From Terfezia claveryi (lineage: Eukaryota; Ascomycota; Pezizomycetes; Pezizales; Pezizaceae), in NCBI GenBank assembly GCA_015179025.1, contig WHUX01000058.1, positions 124,001-188,000 on the forward strand: a stretch of DNA of 64,000 nt. The letters are read 5' to 3'. Position 1 is the first letter of the stretch. Every line of letters begins with the position of its first letter. A program made the translations under genes and the position numbers. The notes beneath the pieces are model-generated. The model made no database searches. It was not told the DNA's origin and saw only the letters and a program-made list of their open reading frames with translations. Below are positions 54,583-64,000 of this stretch, piece by piece.

Positions 54583-57500
54583 ATGTCTCATCAGTACTTT
54601 GACCGCGATAGAGACCCAAGGGGCGGCACAGAAGGGGGACGAGCAGAGTATCAGGACAACAATCACCGCCACCAACATCGTCACCCTTACCACTCACCTG
54701 CGGCCCCGGAGTATTCGAATCCGCAAGCCTCCACCACAGGAGGCTACAGTAGGCATGCGGGAGGCGAGAGGGGCGAGTCCCGAGATGAAAGGGGCGTATA
54801 TGGTGGAGCTGAGAGGCCTTATGAGCAACACGTGAGCCACCGGCGGCGGAGTGACAGAGATTGGGATAGATCTGCTGGCGGCGACATGCACTCAGACAGG
54901 GGTTGGGAAAGGGAAGGGCAGGATAGCCGGAATGACTGGGATACTGACAGAGGCTCAAGTCGAGATAACTACGGCTCACGCGGAAGAGGTGTGAGCAGTG
55001 GGGCCGGATACAGAGACCGTGATCGCCCCCGGAGTCGTTCCCAAAGTCAAAGCCGGAGTCACAGCCGCAACCACAGCCGCAACCAGGACAACAGCTATCG
55101 AGACCGCGACAATTACTGGGATCAAGGCGACCGTGATCACAGAGTCCGAGGCCGAGACCGAGACCGAGATCGGGACAGCCGAGACAGCCGAGACCGAGAC
55201 AGGAGCCCTTTCTTCGGCGCACCACCTTGTCGGGATGTAATCCTTGAAGGATTTGGATTCGAGATTAGTGAGGATGATGTTTGCACACCCCTTGACCCCC
55301 CCTTCTCTCCCCTCATCTTCAAATATACACCATTGTCCTCCCATTCTATCCCTCCGCAGATATTCAGCGGAAGGATAATGAAAGAGGAGACTGGAAGAAT
55401 GGCAGCACTGGCCTGTTCTTCTCGACCCACATGGATATGCTGTCATTGAAAGAGAACGTTATATATTTGTCGAATATAGGCTAAAATTTGGTCATTATGA
55501 GGGGATGTGTGATGCACATGTGTACACTCCCAATGGATCCCCTAAGCATGGGTTTCCCTTGTGTGTGTGGGCATGTGTCGTCTCACAACCCAAGATCTGA
55601 ATCTTTCGTGATTTCTACAGATTTTAAAAGAGCTTGAGGAACTTGGCGTGGAAGGTGTCGAGACTATGCACATCATTAAGGACAGGAACACAGGCATGCA
55701 CCTCAATATTTGCGTTCTTCCTTGATGATTGTTAATGATGTTTTGTTTGTAGGTCTATCTCGAGGTTTTGGATTTGCACGCTTTGCAACTATTGCCTTGG
55801 CAAAGAAGTTTCTCTCTGACTTTTTCCCATCTTTACGGATGTTTGCGGACGGCACGAGAGTAAAATGTGCCTTCTCGAAAACTAGAGGTGGAGGCAATGA
55901 GGATAAAGACAGAGGCAGGCGAGGCAGAGATGGGGATGACGAGTGGACTTGCCGAGTATGAATCAAATATGATTGCACAGGATGAGAAACGTGCTAACGA
56001 CAGCAGTGCTTAATGCTTAATTTTTCCCGAAGGACCGAATGTTATCGATGCGGAGCTCCCAAGTCTGGTATGTTGTTTCATCTCCTGCGGTTTCTTGAAA
56101 CCTACTCACGATTTATGTGCTACACAGAAGTTACACTCACTGGCCACCTCACTCACCCAACGCCTACCTCCTTCCAGAATGACGGGAGCCGGGATGTGGA
56201 GGAGACAACTGTGTCTCAGTTCCTACTTTTTCGAGAACTTGCAGAAGGAGTTGGGGAAGAGATGCTGGCAAAGGGGGTTCAAAAATTGCTAGCCCCAAGC
56301 CCTAATTCGGCAAAGAATGCACAAGGCGGACCAAAGAATGGGGCTACTGCAGTGGAAGACGGTGCTCGGGAAGGAAGTGTGAAGAGAGTTCTGTTGATAA
56401 GAGATCGAAGAACGGACGAAAGCTGGAGGTTTGGGTTTGTGGAATTCGCTGGTGTTGAGGTAGTTACCCTGAGTCTCAACCAAGGCTGCAATGCTTACCA
56501 AACCTTGAATTCAGGACTCTAAAGCAGCGTTTGAGAAATATCAGAAGATGGAAAAATTTACTATTGCGAGCAAGCCAGTGGCTGTTAGCTTTATCCACTC
56601 AGGTGTCTTCGTTCCTGTCTACAACCCACATTCCAAAGCCAAAAACCTAGAGAAGTACACCTTTTTGGGAAGTACGGGTCTCAGATTAGCATACTGGGAT
56701 GAAGAAGGCTATGTCAGCGAGCTGGCTGTAGCTCAACCCCCACCTTCGCATGTCCCAACCGCTACCACCTCGGACAAGGAAAAGGGGGAGAGCAGCAGTA
56801 AGGGAAAGAAGCGAAAAGCAGAAGCAGAGAAACCTGGAGCTGGAGCTGCTCCGGCTGCTGCCGCTGGGGCTAAGAAAGCCCTTCCATCACACCTTCAGTT
56901 TTGGCAAGACCGGCATATGGAACTGCATGGTGCTGTTGCACCTCAACATAACTCGGATGGGGAATCGGGCGCCGCCTCGGATGAGTCAACCAAGAAACTG
57001 AAGAAAAAGAAGGTTGTCGGAACTACGGCTTTAGGGGCAGTACCTAGGTTAATACCGGAGACGGAGGCAAGTGCAGGGGCAGGTGCAGTGGCTTCAGCGG
57101 AGCCGGGCAGCGATAGACCGCCAAGCGAGTCGTTTGTGGACTTGAACAGACTGGCTTGTTTGCTCTGTGCAAGGCAGTTCAACTCGGAGCAACAGGTACA
57201 AAAGCATGAGCGGATTTCTACCCTGCATCGATCCAATCTTGCAGATGAAAAACTTGTTGCGAAGGCACGTGAAAAGCTAGAGAAGGCCGGCGTTAAACAA
57301 ACTGCTTCAGCCGACGCAAGTACAGCTGGAGCCCCAGTCTACAGAGACAGAGCAAAGGAGCGCCGGGCAGTTTTTGGCCAGCCAAAACGACCTGAGCCAG
57401 TGTCGAAGGAACCAACTGTTTCTGCTAGAGATACTAACGTTGTCTCACAGCCGCCATCTCCTCCTCCTGCGCCTTCGAAGGGCGCTGCGTTGCTATCTAA

Positions 57501-57720
57501 AATGGGATGGACGTCAGGAGCGGGATTGGGGGTTGAGGGTAAAGGTATCACGGCACCTGTGGTGGCGGAAATGTATGCGGAGGGTGTGGGGCTTGGGGCG
57601 AAGGGGGGCAAGGTCGGCGAGGCATCGGAGGTATCGGCAATGAATACTTCTGGGGCGTACAAGGACTTTGTAAGACGAACGAAAGAGAAGGCAAAGGAGA
57701 GGTATGAGGGGATGAGTTAG
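54583..57720 (+). CDS. RBM5/RBM10-type RNA-binding, G-patch splicing factor
   Basis: A nuclear pre-mRNA splicing regulator by homology to RBM5/6/10. Exons: 54583-55278, 55621-55693, 55753-55955, 56004-56067, 56128-56459, 56515-57720; 857 aa with consistent phases. Domains: RS/RD-rich low-complexity N-terminus (1-215); RRM1 (about 217-310, VILEGFGFEI and LSRGFGFARF); RanBP2 zinc finger with W321, C323, C326, N330, C337, C340; RRM2 (about 360-480, QFLLFREL and WRFGFVEFAG); C2H2 finger C671, C674, H687, H694; G-patch (about 780-828, LLSKMGWTSGAGLG). Intron 2 (55694-55752) has a GC donor. Intron 3 ends in CAGCAG, and the upstream acceptor gives the correct C-x2-C spacing. Intron 1 (342 nt) is unusually long for the window. 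The in-frame codons upstream of 54583 are not counted. Confidence 0.94.
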
Positions 57721-59311
57721 ATTACCTTCCGATCTCTGATCACCCCCCCTGATGTTCGTTAGTAAGGTCATATAACCCTTTTCCCGAAATATGGCCCCTA
57801 AACCATGCGTTTATTCTGTTATTGGTTGTTGGCTTGTTGGAATGGAATGTATGCAGTTAGTTGCAAGAACTGATTTTAAAGACATTGAATAAACTACACA
57901 TGCCAACTTTGGCCAAGCGGTTTGTACTCGGGACTGTTTTGAGTTGAAGTCATTAGGCAGGGATGCAATAAACTGGAATGATGTATAAGATATTATATGA
58001 TTCTTTTTTTTCACTTTTCTTTTCACTTTTTTTTCTTTTTTTTTCTCAACTCAGTAATTTGGCTGGATATTGTATGACGGCAAAGGCGGCGGGGTGGGTT
58101 GGGGGGGTGGGTTGGGGGTTCATACTATGGCTAGTTAGAATGATGGGTCGGATCATCATAACCATACAATATTTACTCTTCAAGTCCGACTTATTATTGT
58201 TTCGTTCAACTCTGTACGGTTAACTATTTACCCTGAGTTTGTGATTAGGGCCGTTGCAGGAAAAGAACTCCACGATAACTATCTAAAAGCTAGTGGGGGT
58301 TAATGGTAAAATTCCTCTACCAAAATCCTCCTCATAAATGCCGTCAATGCCTCAAAACCCCTCTATAACCAACCAAACATAATCCATGGCGCCTTCATAC
58401 TACTCATCCTCAGTTCTGCGCAGACATAAGTGTGAGATAATCCTGTATAGTCATATATCACAAACTATAAGAATCTGGAATATCTTAGTTACCCTCACTA
58501 TATACAGCAGCGGACACTCATGTCTCACGTCTCACTTCTGACTTCTGGGTAGTTATGCAACTTGCTTGACATATCACACTTCATACTTCAATATTAAACT
58601 ATTAAACACAGATACAGTTTAGCCTTGGGGGAGGGGAGTTTCCACGTGCCCGTGGGTTCTACAGAAAACAGGTAATACATGACTCGATAGGACAATAAGA
58701 TGTTTGAACAGTAAAGGGGGAAGGGGGAATGGTCGAGATATCTTCAGGAGGGCCAGAGTGTAAGAGAATAGAAAAAGGTGGAAAAGAACCTAGATGTGGG
58801 GAGCATACTTGAGTTACTGTGGTTCGAATGTCTCCTGTCTGTATTCTTTGCGCCATGGGCATTTGCCACAGGGGGTCCTCTATACCTGGGGAATGGTTTG
58901 CGTAGTGGGCTGATGGCCGTGGTAAGGGTAGAATGGAGGGGTGTGTTGCAGCTGGGGGGAGGGCCAGGTTGATGTGGCTGTAGGAGAGGATGGATTCTAA
59001 GATTGGGTAGAGAGACAAGATATGAAGTGGAGTAAAAATATAAGTAAAAGTAAAAGATGGTTTACTGTTCAACCTAGGAAAGATCGGGATTAAAATAAAA
59101 TCTTCAATGGCTTTTCTCAAAAATTATATATCACAAATCAAAGACCTTAAAGGCCCAATTTTGACAATGACATGTTTCAACCTGACGAATAATTACCCTC
59201 AAGTGTTCTTTTCCAGCGACAGAATAAGAAATAGATCCTAGACTAGGAGAATTATCTTCTACAAAAAAATATAAATATATCTGGACTTGGACTGCAAGAA
59301 TGGAATCTTAA
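57721..59311. other. 3' flank and intergenic
   Basis: No gene supported. A T-rich tract (58000-58045) and a G-rich tract (58090-58125) follow the RNA-binding gene. A minus frame of 153 codons at 58659-59120 is Pro/Ser/Leu-rich with no motif and is not called. A TTACCCTGA motif is at 58229. Confidence 0.5.
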
Positions 59312-59322
59312 CCCCCCCCCCC

Positions 59323-59350
<28 letters not shown>
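59312..59350. repeat. Homopolymer pair C11 then A28
   Basis: Eleven C (59312-59322) run directly into 28 A (59323-59350). The long A run could be the tail of a retroposed sequence on the plus strand. No source sequence is recognised upstream. Confidence 0.8.
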
Positions 59351-59359
<9 letters not shown>

Positions 59360-59940
59360 TCTAATGTTTCAAATTTTTTTTCTTCAAGTATGGCTAGGAT
59401 TTATTTTATGTTTAGGTGAGTTTTGGCATGTAGATTGTAGGCTGATTTGTGATACTGTATGTGTGTAGTATACGTGACGAGCGCCGTTCAAGGCCCAAAT
59501 GCAAAATGCAGAATAACAAAAATCCTCAAGCCCTCCTCCGCAGCATCATGGAGAATCTCCTGCTTGAATAACCCCTATGGAGGTTCATTTTTTGTCACGC
59601 AGCGTAGGCAAAGGATGAGTAAGAGTAGTTTAACCAGAAGTATATCATTAACGTCCTCCCCTCAACTGCACAACCTCTGGCGTCTTTAACTCCCTTTTTT
59701 TGCGAGTTACCCTCAACTGCAGTACTATTGTATAAAATCCTGTATACACGAATCAGGGGTCATCTGTCGGTATATTATACCAGTCGATATTTCATGACAG
59801 TTAGTGTTTCATATTATGGATTATATACATTGGGTTGCAATGATGGATAAGTATTCCAGGATATATTTAAGTGGTACAACCTCTCGCGTTCTCTTAAATC
59901 AGGATATCTCCAGCTGCAAACACCTTGATATATACAACCG

Positions 59941-60424
59941 CGCTCTCATTCTTACATCAACTCCCTCTCTCCTTCCGCCGCGGATGATGTGACCGGACTG
60001 AATGACTGGCACTCTTGCGGTGTAATCGAGTCTGAGGGTCCGTTCGGTGATCGCCTTCCGTTATTCGTCTTGGAGCCTCAAGACCTTTCCTGAATTTCCC
60101 ATGGGAATCCCTACACAATTCCTGCGGGCTCTGGTAACTGCAGAGTCGTTTGGAACTCTGGAGAAGCCAAACTGAAACAGCATATCTTCATCTGAGAACG
60201 TATACCTTCATAAATCGTATTCTAATCAAATCTCGATCACCCAATTCTACCTCATCGCCCAACCCAACTTAGACGCCAATGGGCCTTCCATCCGCTTCAT
60301 GGATCCCACAGCATCGATGATTTTCCTAGATGTAAATGACGCTGCTGCTACACTGGATACTTCGCCATGCGAGCATCAAAGTGTCAGCGAAACCGCAGGT
60401 TGGCCTGTAGGCTGGGTGGTTTGA
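59941..60424 (+). pseudogene. Eroded or partial coding region, family unknown
   Basis: Protein-like text in three blocks: DVTGLNDWHSCGVIESEGPF, then LPLFVLEPQDLS (from 59986); after a TGA in the same frame, SHGNPYTIPAGSGNCRVVWN, then SGEAKLKQHIFI; after a frame change, NVYLHKSYSNQISITQFYLI, then PSIRFMDPTASMIFLDVND, ending GWPVGWVV and TGA at 60422-60424. The composition is that of a globular domain. No clear splice sites link the blocks, so a pseudogene is more likely than a spliced gene. I do not recognise the family. Confidence 0.45.
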
Positions 60425-63400
60425 TAGAGCTGTGTTTGGTGCTTTGGTTTTGAGATGCCTTGCGTAATGGGCCACTGTTTATTCAAACACATATATATGG
60501 CTATCAAAAGGCTTGAACTAAGGCCTAGCTATAGCTCTAACATCCTGACAAGAAACTCCAAATAAAAAAACCGAGGTCGAGTAATTGATAGTGATATGAT
60601 GATATGTTTGTCCGCTGGACACGGGCGTATTCTGTTCCAAACTGAGACTTTCCGTACACATTGCCTGAGTGCAGCCAGGTGAGGCATATCGATCAACGGA
60701 CCTATGGCTAGCTCCGATAAAAAAAAAGCTGGGTCTATATTCGTTGATCTCTGAAGGAAAGCAGGGTTCTGGTGGGCTTGATAACCCCCAGTAGTGGAAG
60801 CTTGTTGCGTTTGAGAACTGTTGGGAGATTGGCTGTTCAGAACTGGTAAATTAGAGCTTTTGGTATTCGGAGGCCATGCCCAGTTTCCCCCGAACGAACA
60901 GAAGAACTCAAAGAAGTGTACAATCCCCAACGCGACTAATCGTGCTATCGGCATGAGTCTTCAGGGTAATTCTGGTTATTTGGATAAAGCAACTTAACTT
61001 GTATAGGAAGGGTTCGGCGATGGTAGCTTCTGGCGCATAGCATCTCGCTGTTTTATTTGCTAACCTCTTGTCAACGCTTGCCTGACATCAATAACTTCGC
61101 CCAGCATGTATAGCCGCGGGAGTGTCATGAGTAGCCTGGCTTTGTATCATGTGTACATGTTAAATCATCAGTAGAAACTCTTCCTTCACAACACGCTCGT
61201 TCGTATCCAGAGTGTTTGCAGTTTCAAACGAGTATCGCCTGGCACTCTAGTTTAATTGAGTGGGCAAGTATTGTGTCTTAGCAGCGGAATTCTATGACGA
61301 TACAAATTTGGAATAGAAGTATTTTTCCCCTGGTTTAAAACGGTCTATATGTTCTTTGATTTCTGCTGGTTTTCCTTCTCTCAACTGTTGATCGGCTGAA
61401 TATTGAGATGGTTACCCTCAAGTACTCCAGAAAGAAAATACCTTAGGAAATCTTCACACTGAGATATTTGAATCTAGCCTACGCAATTGCTTAGATGAAT
61501 GCCCTTAATGTAAGTGAAGTTCCCCTAAACTAATATATTTTAGATACTGTTTGCTTTGACTTCGAATATCAAGTGAAAGCTGTTAATTTTAGTCCACAAC
61601 ACATCCTCCCAATACTATTCTAAGAATTTCAATATTCTGACTGCACAAAATAGTAGGATTTTGATAATATTCGATAAAGAGAAGGTTGTGTTCTAAATAC
61701 TGTAGGCTCAAGGGTATGGCAGAACTCCTCTATGTAATAATAAAAAAAGACCGTGACATACAGGTGCTTACATGCCTTGCTTGATACCCTGTTTATCTGT
61801 ATTCGATAAATCCAGTGACATATGTGAGTACGAGAGTGTTTCCTACAAGCTCCAGTAGCAGTTCACATATGCCCTTACTCCTTACCTGGGGTCACTGAGA
61901 AAGTATCATACATGTATAATATCTCGCTCAAATCTGATCCTAGGGACTGTTGAGATATGACGCTTATCGGCCTCGCGGTGAAATATGATCTGTTAATCTC
62001 TTGAAGCAGTCGACAACGTGCCCTAACAACGGTGCAACTTTAGTCAACTCATATAGTAACCCGTTTGGCGTATTAACCTTGATAACACAACTTCACGGAC
62101 TTCAGCTTTAATGGACGGAGCCAGAAGGTAAATAGTTCGAAACCATGTGGTGGATATAATCTAAATATAGCAATAAACTTCCCAACAAACAGTAAATACA
62201 GCTCTTTTACCAAGAGCCCCCTATTGTAGACCCACTATCCACTCCTTAACACAGCTCCCAGAGCCTGTCTTCAATACTGCCAGCTTTGTCGATCCTGAGC
62301 AGTTCCTGTAGCGTCAACTCCTCTCAAGTCTTGTGATCTTGGTGGCTGCACCCATGCATTGCTTCCTAGTTCCCACTTGCTATGCCTGTCGCCTTTCTTT
62401 TCCTACTCTCCAATACACTCAAAAGTCCATGTGTTCTGCTAATTAAAGCCCAACACAATATATTTACTAAATTACCTATCCAGGTGGGGCATGCCAGATA
62501 TGCTTGCAAGCATAAGCTGCACCGTAACCGCCAAGCATAGGTATCGAGATACTCACCTTGAAGTAAACTTTAATAGGGGACGATATAGAGAAGCACACAA
62601 AATAGGAGCCAGAAATGGTTCAGATTGATCTTCCCTTCTGGCATACATATCGCCTCTCTAGGCTTTCTCTCGAAACCATTGCCTGACTGAGCATGGTACA
62701 GGATGCCCACTCAAGAATGAACGAAGGGTCTCAAGTCTGCCTCTGATCTCGTCACAACCGACGCCATTCCTTAACAATCTTTGACAATGACATATATCTG
62801 GGGTAATTTATGGGTATTCATTGATCTCCGCTTTTTGATGAGGTAAAATTCTAAAGGCTCGTTGACATTGCCGCTGTTAGAGAGAGTAGGAAATTGTACA
62901 ACTGAGCACGTTGGAAAGTAGTAGAAAGCAGTTTGTATTGACAGCGCACTACCAATTGCAGAAACAATGGCCTCGATTCGGTCAGATGGTGCCCCATAGT
63001 CCAGTAGGGACGTAGCAAGTTCCAGAATAACATTTTTGATGTGCCCAACGCTCCTCCGAAGTTTGTCTTGAAGTTTCCGTTATTGTCTTTTGGGCTAGCT
63101 GAATTAGCAAAAATAGCACACATGAGGTGACATTGACCTACCCTCGGAGTTGACCATCTCCTCTCCCTCTTCTGTCTTTCGTTTTCCTTGCCCCGAGCCC
63201 TGTCTCAGTTGGCTGTCAACAGGAAACCATCGGCACATTACATGAGCCGGCCATTCCAGGTTGGAAAAACCCTAGCTAAAACCTTACGCATCTGATAATT
63301 TAATACCATGGATTCTGCTCTCCAGGACGCTGGGAGTAGCCGAAGCTCAAACCTACACATGCACACGTAGAGAAATAGATTGCATAGACCAACAGTGTAG

Positions 63401-63707
63401 AACTGCAGTATTGATTTATCACCAATCTTAACAAATGAAGGCAGGAAGTAGAGTAGGGGAAAGTAGGAGTGAGAAAGCAAAGAAACAAAGACACAGGTAT
63501 ATAACATTCCGTTTCTGGTTCATGCTGAGGTATAAAAATCACGAAAAGTATTCGTGAAGGAATAAAATCAAAGAGCTCCATGATTGATGGATGTATGCAA
63601 TCCCGATAGGGAAGGAAATTAGAACATCCTAATAATAGCAGAAGAAAACAATGCAACAAAGGTACAAGGGCGTGGCCGCGGGAATACTAATTTACCTAGC
63701 CTCTGTT
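60425..63707. other. Intergenic, no supportable gene
   Basis: A minus frame at 60529-60954 (141 aa, true ATG, hydrophobic start LVALGIVHFFEFFCSFG) is the best candidate. It has no motif and no supporting structure. Other frames near 62851-63659 on the minus strand look random. TTACCCTCA/TTCAGGGTAA words are at 60961 and 61411. Confidence 0.4.
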
Positions 63708-64000
63708 TCAACAGTCCTTGATGGTAACAATTTCTAAGCCTTTAAGTTCACAAAATTCTTCAACTCTCCCCCGACAAACAGTAGAATCCACCATCAGCGG
63801 CCTCGCTATCAAATAATTAGCCATCAAATAATTTCGAAAAGAACTCAAACGAATGAGCTAACCTGCGTCATCAATGCCAATGGTCTCGCGTTCTCCTAAA
63901 TTTGGACAGACCCAAAATTCCAGCTCGCCATTAAAGCCGACCCATGTTGCTTCAAATACATCCCACAGCCTTTCTATGTGTGCCGCGCCCTCTGAAGGCC
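63708..64000 (-). CDS. 3' end of a spliced gene running off the right edge
   Basis: Two exons are visible on the minus strand: 64000-63863 (open at the edge) and 63805-63708, ending at TGA. The 57-nt intron 63862-63806 has GTTAGC...GCTAATTATTTGATAG, a proper donor, branch and acceptor. Encoded text: AHIERLWDVFEATWVGFNGE, then FWVCPNLGERETIGIDD, and after the intron RPLMVDSTVCRGRVEEFCEL and IVTIKDC. Phase is kept across the intron and the residues look like a folded protein. I cannot name the family from about 78 C-terminal residues. Confidence 0.7.

Noticed and set aside
54527..55446. Long minus-strand frames (up to 232 codons) opposite the RBM5-like N-terminus
   Set aside because: They are antisense shadows of the RS/RD-rich coding sequence, whose codon bias removes stops on the other strand.
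58659..59120. 153-codon minus frame
   Set aside because: Pro/Ser/Leu-rich with no motif, in a region with A- and G-rich skew that suppresses stops.

Overview
The window reads as nuclear DNA of a filamentous ascomycete. Evidence: short (46-88 nt) GT-AG introns with CTAAC/CTAAT-type branch sites, a Zn2Cys6 transcription factor, a eukaryotic initiator tRNA, and a DED1/DDX3-type helicase split by six introns. The very low gene density and heavy load of broken transposons suggest a repeat-rich genome such as a truffle-type Pezizomycete; that taxon is an inference, not something the sequence proves.

Only three protein genes are complete and convincing. They are a DEAD-box RNA helicase (14656-16745, seven exons, 585 aa), a Zn2Cys6/fungal_trans regulator (44535-47974, seven exons, 1019 aa, with a 14-nt micro-exon inside the zinc cluster) and an RBM5/RBM10-type splicing-factor homologue (54583-57720, six exons, 857 aa, RRM - RanBP2 zinc finger - RRM - C2H2 - G-patch, with one apparent GC-AG intron). 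The 3' end of a fourth gene lies at the right edge on the minus strand (63708-64000). One tRNA gene, initiator tRNA-Met(CAT), is at 17307-17378.

The rest is mostly transposon debris. 2790-7000 holds decayed Copia and Gypsy fragments, including Copia sequence lodged inside a Gypsy RNase H region. 17731-22010 holds an integrase remnant, a Tc1/mariner-type fragment and a decayed PIF/Harbinger-like transposase between GCTATAGCGA-type repeat blocks. 33809-38454 is a structurally complete Copia retrotransposon on the minus strand: identical 147-bp LTRs, a 5-bp target duplication, and a primer-binding site resembling the anticodon region of the initiator tRNA found in this same window. Its integrase core is deleted and its polyprotein ends in a C2H2 zinc finger. 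49622-49861 is a small inverted-repeat element made of two tandem units.

Two large stretches (22011-32680 and 38455-44534) contain no gene I can support. Several areas (8714-9260, 50036-52247, 59941-60424) hold protein-like reading fragments in shifting frames and are best read as pseudogenes. There is no CRISPR array, operon or prokaryotic feature.
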